The notes under the pieces were generated by a model. That model was given only the letters and a program-made list of their open reading frames with translations. It was not told the DNA's origin and did not search any database. A stretch of 33,904 nucleotides of DNA from Rubritepida sp. (GTDB taxonomy: Bacteria; Pseudomonadota; Alphaproteobacteria; Acetobacterales; Acetobacteraceae): the NCBI GenBank assembly GCA_014376425.1, contig JACMRO010000324.1, forward strand, positions 1 through 33,904. Reading direction: 5' to 3'. The translations under genes were made by a program, and so were the position numbers. Positions 1-8,192 of this stretch are shown piece after piece. Position 1 is the first letter of the stretch, and each line of letters starts with the position of its first letter.

Positions 1-1
1 C

Positions 2-310
2 TTTCAGGTGGTGGCGCGGCGCTACGAGAAAGGCGCGATGATCCTGACCTCGAACCTGACATTCGGGAGCTGGGTCCAGGCCTTCGCCGGCGAGACCGTG
101 CTGGCGGCGGCGATGCTGGGCCGGGTGCTGCACCATGCCAGCGTCGTGCAGATCAGCGGCGAAAGCTATCGGCTGAAGGACAAGCGGCGCGCGGGCGTGG
201 TTGCCAAGCCAAAGGAGGTGCGCTGGGCGGCGCCGCCCCGGGGTGGGGCTAGCCCCACCCCGGGACGAGAAGTGGGTGGGTCAGGTTTCAATCGGCGACC
301 AGCGCCATAG
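2..310 (+). CDS. istB: IS21-family helper ATPase IstB, 5'-truncated by window edge
   Basis: The visible C-terminal ~65 residues (RRYEKGAMILTSNLTFGSW, then GRVLHHASVVQISGESYRL and KDKRRAGVV) match the C-terminal end of IstB, the AAA+ ATPase that assists the IS21 IstA transposase. The Walker A and B motifs would lie upstream of the window, so only the last part of the protein is seen. The frame stays open from base 2 to 310, running past the usual IstB end through a GC-rich palindrome and into the terminal repeats of the element, so the last ~35 residues are probably an extension without function. The neighbouring terminal repeats support the assignment. IstA should lie to the left. Confidence 0.85.
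   Translation, partial: FQVVARRYEKGAMILTSNLTFGSWVQAFAGETVLAAAMLGRVLHHASVVQISGESYRLKDKRRAGVVAKPKEVRWAAPPRGGASPTPGREVGGSGFNRRPAP
237..264. terminator. 28-bp perfect palindrome at the 3' end of istB
   Basis: The 14-base arm CCCGGGGTGGGGCT is followed at once by its exact reverse complement, with the centre between 250 and 251. The RNA could form a very stable GC-rich hairpin, though with almost no loop. It has no T-tract after it. It may act as a terminator or stem-loop that insulates the element, or it may matter at DNA level at the IS end. The function is inferred. Confidence 0.5.
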
Positions 311-337
311 TGGGTCAGATTTCAGCCGGCGTTGACA
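277..337. repeat. IS21-type right end: two terminal repeats and TGACA tip
   Basis: Two near-identical 21-mers sit 34 bp apart: TGGGTCAGGTTTCAATCGGC at 277 and TGGGTCAGATTTCAGCCGGC at 311. They differ at two places. Read inward on the minus strand, the end begins TGTCAACGCCGGCTGAAATC, which is the multiple-terminal-repeat layout of IS21-family ends (TGTCA tip, repeated transposase-binding sites). The element most likely ends at 337. The left end is outside the window, so target duplication cannot be checked here. Confidence 0.75.
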
Positions 338-894
338 TTCGAGGCGCTGGCACAGGCAAGCTAAACTCGGTGTCCATCGAACCGGCAGCAGGCCAGGATA
401 TCCGCACCATGGGGACCGCCAGTCTCATCACCGGCCTACCGGCGGTGGCTGTAGACGTGTTCCGCCACGCGCGGACCGGTGGCTATCGTGCCGTGCCTCA
501 CAACATCGCCCTACTGCCGCTACCACCCAGATGCCCGAAGCTGAGCGGAATGGACAACGTTTGAAAGTTCATGCGCGATAACTGGGTGTTTTGGAATTGC
601 ACAAATATTGTAGCTCATTAATGCTACTATTGTAACCGCCTCGTCGATCCGCCTTGGCGTATTATATCCAGCGCATTGCGTAATTGGGCACATGGGTTCT
701 GCTCAATGAAATTGATATAATGGATCCTGAGCCCAGTGGAATTACCGTTTTTTCAAAGGTTATACTCTAATGTATACTATAAAAACTACCGGCGCGTAGT
801 GACGCATGTGGCTTAGATTGGCCACGCCCACGACCTGGTCGCCAGCACCTCAACCAAGATCTGCTCGCCATACTGCAATCTGATGCTGCAACAG
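338..894. other. Gene-free flank next to the IS21 end, partly AT-rich
   Basis: No convincing gene is present. An open frame at 310-564 has no recognisable motif. From about 570 to 800 the DNA becomes clearly more AT-rich than the rest of the window, with repeated TATACT-like words (about 758-780) and a small GTAGC/GCTAC inverted repeat (611-628). This composition suggests DNA of a different origin, or a regulatory stretch left after an insertion or deletion. Confidence 0.5.
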
Positions 895-1938
895 CTACTT
901 CGGATGTACCGTTCGCGCCCGCCAAATTTCCAAAAAAGTTTGGGCTCCACCAACAATAAGAGGTCCCAAAATGATCCCCGACGGGCCGAATAGAAGCAGG
1001 CCACCGACCACGGCGATGAACGATGGCACCGTGTGCAGCATCAGGAGCTTACCGACTAAAATGGGATAGAGGACATTGTCGACCAGCCCGACGACGAGGG
1101 TACCCCAGGCCGTGAGCAGGATGGCGGATTGCAGATCCCCATTGAGGGCAAGAATAATCGCAGCTGGCGCCCAAATCACGAATGCGCCCAGGAACGGCAC
1201 GACGCCGAGAATGCCCATCAACACGCCCCAGAAAAGCGGAGCAGGCAGATCGAGCCACCAAAACATGGCGCCACCAAGCCCCCCCTGGAGCACGGCTACT
1301 GCGGCCGTGCCATATACTGAGGCAAATATGGTGTTGGTGATGCGCACCGTCAGCCGATTATACTCAGGCTCGGTTAATGGTAACACGCGACCTATTGCAG
1401 TAATCGCCAAGTCACGATCGCGTAGGGCATAGAACAAGAAATAGAAAGTCAGAAGCAGGGTGATCAAGCTTGAGACAGAGCCCTGTACGAAAGAGCCGCT
1501 CCACCGGGCAAGCCAAGCTGTGCTGGCCTGAAGCAGCTCCGGGATGTTGAGGTGTTCGACGGCGGAGTGGATGGCGGGAGCGAGGCGTGGGTAACCGTCG
1601 ATTATCCGGGTCCAGTTTCCTGCATCGAACAGCGGTCTAAGCCGTGGAGCACTATTGGCTGCTTCGTCGAGCAGAAGGCTGGCGACAGTGATGGCCGGCA
1701 CAACAACAATGCCGGCAACGATAGCCACGGTTGCCGCAGTAGCCAGTCCTCGCCCGGGTAGGACTTTCCGCATCCAGGTGTCGAGGGGCGCAAAAAGGAT
1801 CGCCAGGGTGAACGACCAGACGATCGCGGGGAGAAATGGGGTGACGATGAAGGCGCAGAGGATGGCAGCTACGCCAACGACAGCGCTGAGCATCACGGTC
1901 GAGAAGCTTGAGCGGTGTGGAAAATCGTCGTTGGACAT
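895..1938 (-). CDS. AI-2E family (PerM-like) membrane transporter
   Basis: A 347-residue polytopic membrane protein of the AI-2E/UPF0118 family. The layout is typical: a pair of N-terminal spans (VMLSAVVGVAAILCAF, then LPAIVWSFTLAILFAPL), a hydrophilic middle, and a C-terminal bundle containing the family-style segments LTFYFLFYALRDRD, GVLMGILGVVPFLGAF, LVDNVLYPILVGK and VGGLLLFGPSGIILGPL. Members are put forward as exporters of small molecules or ions (autoinducer-2, Na+/H+). The substrate here cannot be told. The ATG at 1938 was chosen because the family similarity starts there and an AGGATC element precedes it. The open frame runs further upstream to 2127 with unrelated sequence. It appears to be a single-gene unit. 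Confidence 0.85.
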   Translation of the reverse strand: MSNDDFPHRSSFSTVMLSAVVGVAAILCAFIVTPFLPAIVWSFTLAILFAPLDTWMRKVLPGRGLATAATVAIVAGIVVVPAITVASLLLDEAANSAPRLRPLFDAGNWTRIIDGYPRLAPAIHSAVEHLNIPELLQASTAWLARWSGSFVQGSVSSLITLLLTFYFLFYALRDRDLAITAIGRVLPLTEPEYNRLTVRITNTIFASVYGTAAVAVLQGGLGGAMFWWLDLPAPLFWGVLMGILGVVPFLGAFVIWAPAAIILALNGDLQSAILLTAWGTLVVGLVDNVLYPILVGKLLMLHTVPSFIAVVGGLLLFGPSGIILGPLIVGGAQTFLEIWRARTVHPK

Positions 1939-2242
1939 CTGAAGGATCCTGAGGTCAGAGGCGGCGGAACGCGGAAACGCCGTGTGTTTGATCAATGCTG
2001 CAGGAGAAGCTGCAATGATCCAGCATAAAGGCGCGGGAGACGGCGACCACCAAGCTGCTCTCGATACGCGATCAGGTGAACAACACGCGTCTGAAGTAAG
2101 AACGCCGGCACCTCTCTCGGATTCCACAGGATCAAGCAGCTTTCACCTGCTCCACATCGGTTCAGAATTCGGCCAAAAACTCCTTCTCAGCCACCAGGTT
2201 CGGCTGCCCAATCAGGCTCGTAACCCTTCACTGCCGGCAGAC
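1939..2242. other. Intergenic region upstream of the AI-2E gene
   Basis: No gene is recognised. An interrupted inverted repeat lies at 1990-2020: GATCA and TGCAG on the left, a six-base GAGAAG loop, then CTGCA and TGATC on the right, with unequal interior bases (4 versus 1). It could be a hairpin in the leader of the AI-2E transcript or a regulator site. The remainder shows nothing identifiable. Confidence 0.35.
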
Positions 2243-3331
2243 TTAAAAGCCAGGGTCTCGCAGATCTTTCTTCGTCGCCCGATACGCTCTCTGCAGCGCA
2301 GCCAGGCGGCGGCGTTCGACCTCCTGCGCCGTCCGGTCCTTCGTCAGCTCTAACGTCGCGAGTTCCCGGCCTAGCTTCTGGAAATGCGCCCAGCGCTCGC
2401 CGTCGAGCACGCCTTGGTCCAGCGCGTCGCGTACCGCACAGCCGGGTTCGGTGGTGTGCCCGCAGTCGCGAAACCTGCAACTCTGGGCCAGGCGCTCGAT
2501 GTCGTCGAAGACCGTGCTTAGACCCGCATCAGTGCCGATCAGGCCCACCTCGCGGATGCCAGGCGTGTCGAGGAGCAGCCCTCCGCCAGGGAGCAGGATG
2601 AGTTGACGATGGCTGGTGGTGTGACGCCCCCGGGCATCCGATGCACGGATGTCCTGGGTTGCCATCCGCTCCTCACCCAGCAGGGCATTCACCAGCGTGG
2701 ATTTCCCAACGCCCGAGGAGCCGATCAACACGCAGGTCTCGCCCGCCTTGATATGACCCAGCAGGCCGTCCAGCCCAAGGCCCTGACGAGCCGAAACAAC
2801 CACCACCGGACAGCCCGCCGCCAGGATGGCTATCTCAGCGGCCGGGCCCTCGGGTTGCTCGCACAAATCGGCCTTGGTCAGCACCACCACAGGCCGTGCA
2901 CCGCTCTGCCAGGCGGCCGCGAGGAAGCGCTCAAGCCGACGCGGATTGAGGTCCGCATTCATCGAGGTGACGACGAAAACGACATCGATGTTGGCGGCTA
3001 TGACCTGCAGTGTTTGCACGCTGTCCGCCGCCCGACGCACGAAGGCTGTGCGGCGGGGCAGGACGGCATGAATGATGGCTGTAGTTTCGCCGGCGTTTGC
3101 AGACAAAGCCACCCAGTCGCCGGCTGCCGGATGGCCCGCCTCCCGAGCCTCGTGACGCAGGCGCCCGGACAGCTTGGCGCTCAGGTTGCCGACATCTGTC
3201 AGCACCAGATTCGCTTCGCGCTGTTGGACGATGATGCGCCCGGGGAGGTAGCCCGCGCGGGCATGCGGCTCAAACTCCAACCGCAGCGCATCGGACCAGC
3301 CATACTGTTCAATCAAAAGCTGCACTTTCAT
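2243..3331 (-). CDS. rsgA: Ribosome small-subunit-dependent GTPase A
   Basis: A 362-residue circularly permuted GTPase that binds the 30S subunit and helps its late maturation. An N-terminal OB-fold region (about 28-100) is followed by the permuted G motifs: G4 TKAD at 152-155, G1 GSSGVGKST at 204-212, a switch region RHTTSH at 236-241, and G3 DTPG at 255-258. The C-terminal zinc site is complete (C285, C290, H292, C298). I chose the ATG at 3331. A GTG at 3352 in the same frame is a possible earlier start, and neither has a strong Shine-Dalgarno. This is usually a core gene. Its place next to an IS630 remnant and the copper block suggests a chromosomal joint or a second copy. Confidence 0.93.
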   Translation of the reverse strand: MKVQLLIEQYGWSDALRLEFEPHARAGYLPGRIIVQQREANLVLTDVGNLSAKLSGRLRHEAREAGHPAAGDWVALSANAGETTAIIHAVLPRRTAFVRRAADSVQTLQVIAANIDVVFVVTSMNADLNPRRLERFLAAAWQSGARPVVVLTKADLCEQPEGPAAEIAILAAGCPVVVVSARQGLGLDGLLGHIKAGETCVLIGSSGVGKSTLVNALLGEERMATQDIRASDARGRHTTSHRQLILLPGGGLLLDTPGIREVGLIGTDAGLSTVFDDIERLAQSCRFRDCGHTTEPGCAVRDALDQGVLDGERWAHFQKLGRELATLELTKDRTAQEVERRRLAALQRAYRATKKDLRDPGF

Positions 3332-3381
3332 ATTGATGTGTTGTTGTAGCACCGACCGGGCGGCAAACCGTCCCTTTCCAC

Positions 3382-3735
3382 TTGGCCGGGACCGTCATTG
3401 GCCTGACACGGCGCGAGGACTGGCTTTTTCGAACCAGCCACGGGGCTACGCCCTGGCGCCGCTCTGTCGCTTCGGACTGTGCGGGTCTGCTGCGGCAAGG
3501 GGTCCTGCTGCCAGGGCGGTACTGGCTGCTGGCCCCCCTGGCGGCAGTGCCGAACGACCTGACCGTCCGCGGCCTGCGGGCCAAGCTGGCCGAGTGCTGC
3601 ACCCGTGTCAGCCACGATTCCGTCTGGCGTTGCCTGCATAGGGCCCGGCTGAGCTTCAAAACCTTGCGCGCCGCCGAGCCAGACCGGCTCGACGTGGCCC
3701 GCAAGCGCGGGCGCTGGTTGACCTGGCCCGCCTAG
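3382..3735 (+). pseudogene. IS630-family transposase remnant
   Basis: From about 3520 to 3710 the frame encodes a helix-turn-helix segment typical of IS630/Tc1-like transposases: WLLAPLAAVPNDLTVRGLRAK, continued by VSHDSVWRCLHRARLSFKTL and a degenerate HAAEQDRPDV-like stretch (RAAEPDRLDVARKRGRW). It then stops at 3735 without the DDE catalytic domain. The first ~45 residues do not look like the family, so the 5' part is also lost or out of frame. The remnant lies between rsgA and the copper block and is probably a scar of the event that brought the block here. Confidence 0.6.
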
Positions 3736-3843
3736 CCTAGGGTCGACGTCGCGATCCCGGTGCCAAGCGATAACAAGATCTGCGCCACAAAGAGATGGCG
3801 ACAGGCTCCATCGACGAGTGGGCTGAACATGCGTCCTGCTTTC
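3736..3843. other. Spacer between IS630 remnant and copA stop
   Basis: No gene, hairpin with T-tract, or transposon end could be identified in these ~110 bases. The copA stop codon lies immediately to the right. Confidence 0.3.
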
Positions 3844-6189
3844 TCATTCGATCCGCGCGGATCGAAGCCGGAGCGCATTACCCACGACGCTCACCGAGGA
3901 CAGCGCCATCGCCGCCGCTGCGATCACTGGCGACAACAATAGACCGAAATTCGGATAGAGCACCCCGGCTGCGATCGGCACGCCAACAGCGTTGTAGGCG
4001 AAGGCGAAGAATAAGTTCTGCCGGATGTTACTCATCACCGCATGTGACAGGCGCCGTGCCCGGACAATGCCCATCAGGTCCCCCCCCAGCAGCGTAACCC
4101 CCGCACTCTCGATGGCGACGTCGGTGCCAGTACCCATGGCAATACCAACCTCGGCCGCGGCCAGGGCAGGAGCATCGTTCACGCCATCACCCGCCATGGC
4201 CACCCGTCGGCCCTCGGATTTCAGCTTTTCGATGACCTGCTGCTTGGCCTCCGGCAGCACCTCCGCAATCACTTCCGTAATGCCAAGCCGTTTTGCTACC
4301 GCATCAGCGGTGGTGCGATTGTCGCCGGTCAGCATGACGACCCGGATGCCCTCAGCAGCCAGCGCCGCGAGGGCAGGCTTGGTGCTGTCCTTTACCGGAT
4401 CCGCCACGGCGACAATCCCTGCCCCACGCCCATCGATCGCTACGTAGAACACGGTCGCGCCTTCGCCGCGCAGCCGCTCAGCCTCGGCGTCGAGGGCGCT
4501 GACGTCGACGTTTCCTTCCTGCATCAGCAGCGCATTGCCCACCGCGATGGCGCGGCCCTGCACCCGGCCGGTCACGCCGCGGCCAATCGGTGCGTCAAAG
4601 CCTTCAACGGCAGGGATTTCGAGCTTGCGCTGTTGCGCCGCGCGGACGACGGCTTCGGCAAGCGGGTGCTGACTGGGCTTTTCCAGCCCTGCCGCCAGCC
4701 GCACCAGCTCAGCCTCATCGGTGCCCGCCGCGGCAATGACGGCAACCACCTCCGGCCGCCCCTGGGTCAGCGTGCCGGTCTTGTCGACAACCAGCGTGTC
4801 GATCCGTTCCATGCGCTCCAGCGCCTCAGCATTCTTGATCAGCACGCCTGCCTGGGCGCCCCTGCCCACGCCCACCATAATGGACATCGGCGTCGCCAGC
4901 CCCAGGGCGCAAGGGCAGGCGATGATCAACACGGTCACCGCCGCGATCAGTCCGAAGGCGAAGCGCGGCTCAGGTCCCCAAACAGCCCAGGCGGTGAAGG
5001 CCAGAACCGCCACGGCCATGACCAGTGGCACGAACCAACCGGCGACCTGATCGGCCAGCCGCTGAATCGGCGCGCGGGAGCGCTGCGCGCCCGCCACCAT
5101 CCGCACGATCTGCGCCAGCACCGTGTCCTGGCCGACGCGGTCGGCCCGCATGATGAAAGCGCCCTGCCCGTTCAGCGTGCCACCGATGACCTTCGAGCCT
5201 GTTGCCTTGGCCAGCGGCAGTGATTCTCCCGTCACCATACTCTCGTCAACATTCGAGGCGCCCTCCAACACCTCGCCATCCAGTGGCACCTTGTCGCCGG
5301 GGCGCACCCGCAGACGGTCGCCGACCGCGATGGCGGCCAGCGGTACCTCCTCCTCCATGCCGTCCGCACCCACACGCCGCGCCATGACCGGCGCCAGATC
5401 AAGCAGCGCGCGGATCGCGCCGCCCGTACGCTCGCGCGCCCGCAATTCCAGTAACTGGCCCAGCAGCACCAGCACGACGATCACTGCCGCCGCCTCAAAA
5501 TACACAGCGACAGAGCCATCCGGCGCGCGGAAGGCCGGAGGGAAAATCTCCGGCGCAAACGTAGCCACAACGCTGAATACCCAGGCGACGCCGGTGCCGA
5601 GCGCGATCAACGTGAACATGTTCAGGCTACGGTTTACCAGGCTCTGCCAACCACGGACGAAGAACGGCCAGCCCGCCCAGAGCACGACCGGCGTGCCCAA
5701 CGCGAATTGAATCCAGTTACCGACCCGCGGCCCTCCCACCAGGTGCATGATCCCGGTGAGGTGGCCGCCCATTTCCAGCGCAAACACCGGCAGGGTCAGC
5801 ACCAGGCCAATCCAGAACCGGCGGGTAAAGTCGATCAGCTCCGGGTTCGGACCTGCCACCGCGCTGGGCACTTCGGGCTCCAGCGCCATGCCACAGATCG
5901 GGCAGCTTCCCGGTCCAGGCTGACGAATCTGCGGATGCATCGGGCAGGTGTAGATGACGCCGGGAGCGACCGGCTCCGCCTTCAAGGTCGCGCGAGGCTG
6001 GAGATACTTACCTGGGGTCGCAATGAACTTCGTTCGGCACCCGGCTGAGCAAAAATGATAAAGTCGGCTGTCGTGTTCCGCATGATGAGCGGTCTTCGCC
6101 GGATCGACCTTCATGCCGCAAACCGGGTCCAGGACCAGTGCTGGATTGCTTTCGGCCGCGTGGTCGTGATGGGTGTCAGCGACGCTCAT
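3844..6189 (-). CDS. copA: Copper-translocating P1B-type ATPase with YHS and HMBD metal-binding domains
   Basis: A 781-residue Cu(I) efflux ATPase of the inner membrane. An N-terminal His-rich tail and a YHS domain (DPVCGMKV at 21-28, FCSAGC at 46-51) are followed by a heavy-metal-binding domain (TCPMHPQI at 81-88, CPICGM at 96-101) in place of the usual CXXC ferredoxin-like domains. The catalytic motifs are complete: TGES 320-323, the CPC metal site 425-427, phosphorylated DKTGT 469-473, the P1B His-Pro pair 508-509, and GDGVND 667-672. The last two spans carry YN (732-733) and MALSS (761-765), the PIB-1 signature of Cu(I) pumps. The ATG overlaps the stop of the preceding membrane protein (ATGA), so translation is probably coupled. 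Silver could also be a substrate. Confidence 0.95.
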   Translation of the reverse strand: MSVADTHHDHAAESNPALVLDPVCGMKVDPAKTAHHAEHDSRLYHFCSAGCRTKFIATPGKYLQPRATLKAEPVAPGVIYTCPMHPQIRQPGPGSCPICGMALEPEVPSAVAGPNPELIDFTRRFWIGLVLTLPVFALEMGGHLTGIMHLVGGPRVGNWIQFALGTPVVLWAGWPFFVRGWQSLVNRSLNMFTLIALGTGVAWVFSVVATFAPEIFPPAFRAPDGSVAVYFEAAAVIVVLVLLGQLLELRARERTGGAIRALLDLAPVMARRVGADGMEEEVPLAAIAVGDRLRVRPGDKVPLDGEVLEGASNVDESMVTGESLPLAKATGSKVIGGTLNGQGAFIMRADRVGQDTVLAQIVRMVAGAQRSRAPIQRLADQVAGWFVPLVMAVAVLAFTAWAVWGPEPRFAFGLIAAVTVLIIACPCALGLATPMSIMVGVGRGAQAGVLIKNAEALERMERIDTLVVDKTGTLTQGRPEVVAVIAAAGTDEAELVRLAAGLEKPSQHPLAEAVVRAAQQRKLEIPAVEGFDAPIGRGVTGRVQGRAIAVGNALLMQEGNVDVSALDAEAERLRGEGATVFYVAIDGRGAGIVAVADPVKDSTKPALAALAAEGIRVVMLTGDNRTTADAVAKRLGITEVIAEVLPEAKQQVIEKLKSEGRRVAMAGDGVNDAPALAAAEVGIAMGTGTDVAIESAGVTLLGGDLMGIVRARRLSHAVMSNIRQNLFFAFAYNAVGVPIAAGVLYPNFGLLLSPVIAAAAMALSSVSVVGNALRLRSARIE

Positions 6190-6659
6190 GGCGGTACTCC
6201 GATCGGGTTGTGGCGGTCCACCATGTTTCGCGCCGCCAGAAGGCTGAGCGGTGGCAGAAGAAGCCATTGCAGCACCGGTGAAAGCCCCGTGCCGATGATC
6301 GGCAGCAGCGGCATCGCATCGGCATAGGCCCAGGTGCCGCGCCATTCGACGTTCAGCCATTCGCTGAAGATTGTGTAGGCGAGACCGAACAGGGTGGTGG
6401 CGACGAGCACGCGCCGAAAGCCGCGCTCGGGCCAGTACCACCCCCTGGTTAGCACGATTGCGAGCGTGAACGAGGCGGCGGCAATCAGGCCATCGCCAAC
6501 CGTGCAGTGGAGCACCGCAAAGGCGATTTCGCCCGGGCTGCCGTTCCGCCACAGGGTGTAGAGCGGCATCTGCGCAGTTTCCCAAAGCAGGTTGGCCGCA
6601 ACAAACAGCAGCATGGCGCGTACCGGCAGCCGCCATCTCAAAAGCGGGCGCTCCATCAT
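6186..6659 (-). CDS. Uncharacterised multi-span membrane protein of the copper operon
   Basis: A 157-residue hydrophobic protein with about five predicted spans, including RAMLLFVAANLLWETAQMPL, AASFTLAIVLTRGWYW, VLVATTLFGLAYTIFSEWLN and VLQWLLLPPLSLLAA. It has no known enzymatic motif. The conserved-looking segments NLLWETAQMP, HCTVGD and EWLNVEWRGTWAY hold several polar and aromatic residues inside or next to spans. I chose the second Met cluster (ATG at 6659), which leaves 7 bp after the upstream stop. An ATG at 6710 would add 17 residues and overlap that gene by 44 bp. Its stop overlaps the copA start by ATGA, so the two products are probably made together. A role in copper handling is inferred from position only. 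Confidence 0.75.
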   Translation of the reverse strand: MMERPLLRWRLPVRAMLLFVAANLLWETAQMPLYTLWRNGSPGEIAFAVLHCTVGDGLIAAASFTLAIVLTRGWYWPERGFRRVLVATTLFGLAYTIFSEWLNVEWRGTWAYADAMPLLPIIGTGLSPVLQWLLLPPLSLLAARNMVDRHNPIGVPP

Positions 6660-6666
6660 GCCACGT

Positions 6667-6855
6667 TCAGCCCGTGGAGCTGCGGGAGGCGTGCGGAACG
6701 GCGTCCCCATGGTCGTGATGCATGATCAGATGCGTCAGGCGGCACAGCAACAGAATGCCGTAGGGCAGGATGTAGACCGTCACCACCAGCGCGAAGCCTG
6801 TTGCGACAGTTCCCGCGCGTGTGCGCCACCAGCATGTCGCGCCCTCAGTACTCAC
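6667..6855 (-). CDS. Small His-rich membrane protein, DUF2933-like
   Basis: About 62 residues with one clear membrane segment (residues ~15-38, TVATGFALVVTVYILPYGI). The order WWRTRAG, then a span, then a short LCRLTHLIMHHDHG tail with clustered histidines resembles the DUF2933 family, small proteins often found beside copper and silver resistance genes. I prefer the GTG at 6855 (20 bp after the upstream stop). An ATG at 6900 lies inside the upstream gene. The HHDH cluster could bind a metal ion at the membrane face. The biochemical function is unknown. Confidence 0.6.
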   Translation of the reverse strand: MSTEGATCWWRTRAGTVATGFALVVTVYILPYGILLLCRLTHLIMHHDHGDAVPHASRSSTG

Positions 6856-6874
6856 CGTGCCGGTATGTTCGATG

Positions 6875-7486
6875 TCACGGCATCCCCATCCGCATGCCAC
6901 GGAGGTGGTCGGCCATCAGCTCATCAGCGGTGCGGCGCTGCTCTTCCGAAAGGGCCGCATAAAACGGTGCCGCGGTCGCACTGATCGCACGCATTGCTTC
7001 CAGGCCGGCAGTTAACAGTGCGATGCGCCGCTCCATCTGCTGTGGTGCGGCGCCGGGTCCGGTGGTGCCGCCCATGGCCTGCTGGGTTGCCTGGCGAAGC
7101 TTGTCGCTCTGGGCGCGAACAGCCTCTGCAAAGGCGTTCCATGGGGGAAGTTGGGCGTCCGTGATCCTTAGCTCAGCTCGGAAATAGGCCAGCTGCCCCT
7201 CGATCCGGCGAAAGGGCTGCACCGACGCAGCCGCCATCCGGCTCTGCATCATCTGCTGCATCATGCGGCCCATGTCGCCGCCCATCATGCCGGTACCCGG
7301 ACTGGCTGTGCCAGGGACTGGCATGCCCTGCTGAACTGGCGCCATCTGCTGCGGGGCGCTGGCGGGAGCGGCGGGATGGTGGGGATCGGCTGGTCCTCCC
7401 GTCGGGGCCGGTGCCTGCGCGAGCGCGGTCCCCGCTATCCCGCACGCCAGGAAAGCCGCGTTTGTGAAAGTGCTGAGTTTTTTCAT
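6875..7486 (-). CDS. Spy/CpxP-like (LTXXQ-type) periplasmic protein, Met-rich
   Basis: A 203-residue exported protein. It has a Sec signal peptide (MKKLSTFTNAAFLACGIAG, cleavage after ALA at ~23), then a Pro/Ala-rich linker, a Met-rich patch (MMGGDMGRMMQQMM, residues 67-80), and two helical stretches ending in LSEEQRRTADELM (179-191), the LTXXQ-like motif of the Spy/CpxP fold. It ends in MRMGMP. Spy-family proteins are periplasmic chaperones or metal-stress sensors. The two Met clusters suggest Cu(I) or Ag(I) binding, which fits its place as first gene of the copper block. A strong AAGGGG Shine-Dalgarno lies just before the ATG. The assignment to family is good, the metal ligand is inferred. 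Confidence 0.8.
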   Translation of the reverse strand: MKKLSTFTNAAFLACGIAGTALAQAPAPTGGPADPHHPAAPASAPQQMAPVQQGMPVPGTASPGTGMMGGDMGRMMQQMMQSRMAAASVQPFRRIEGQLAYFRAELRITDAQLPPWNAFAEAVRAQSDKLRQATQQAMGGTTGPGAAPQQMERRIALLTAGLEAMRAISATAAPFYAALSEEQRRTADELMADHLRGMRMGMP

Positions 7487-8192
7487 GATTTCCCCTTTTT
7501 GCTGTCAGTCACTTGGTCGGATGAGCCAGAGATGGCGCGCGTCCAAGTAGCGTGTGAGTTTAAGATTTTTGCGAACTTACGCATTGATCTTGAGCAAAAA
7601 ATCCCTTTTCGTCCGCGGGCCATCGAAGTCTGGTCAGGATTCTTGGCAATTTCGCGCTCCTGCGCTGCGTTTACAGCGGTCGCCCGACCCCAACTTCCGC
7701 ATCACCGCAACGCGAGGCCGCTTTCGGCGTTGCGTGTCGCATTGTGACAAAGGTTGCACGAGGCGGGGCTGGCCGATCCTGTATTGCGTCTGGCAGGAGG
7801 CAGGCGGCAAATGGCCAAGCACCGGAGTACTTTTTCCTCGAACGTGCCGACTGTCACCAGCAGTGAGGCAGCGATTTTGGGTGGAAGGCCGGCGCACAGC
7901 ACCACTGGTGTGGCGCACGCAGCCATGGGAATAAATGGACGTCGACAGGCCGGTGAAGATCGACCTTTTCCCACGAAAGCGTGGCTTTAGCCGAGCGCAC
8001 GATCCGCAAAAGCAGCAAGCCGCGCGAACCGTGCCGCACTGCTTCGGCGGCTTGGGGCGGGAGGCCACCCCGCCTAGCGGATGTCATCATGCTGCGCTGG
8101 CAGGACACGACGGGCGAAACCACCGTGCCGTCTCGCCGACTTGGGAGTGGTGGCGGCCGCGTCGCCAGCGCTGACTGCGGCGGTGGAACTGG
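7487..8192. other. ~700 bp gap without a recognisable gene
   Basis: The left end must hold the promoter of the minus-strand copper block. A relatively AT-rich stretch (about 7545-7610) is the likely place. No copper-box palindrome was recognised. Open frames on both strands, for example 7554-7934 plus and 7634-8068 minus, have no family-like motifs. The stretch may contain decayed DNA. The ndvB stop codon marks its right edge. Confidence 0.4.

Noticed and set aside
310..564. 84-codon open frame right of the IS21 end
   Set aside because: It starts inside the IS terminal repeat, has no family-like motif and is likely chance.
2603..3349. Plus-strand open frame of 248 codons over rsgA
   Set aside because: Antisense shadow of an intact conserved gene with no motif of its own.
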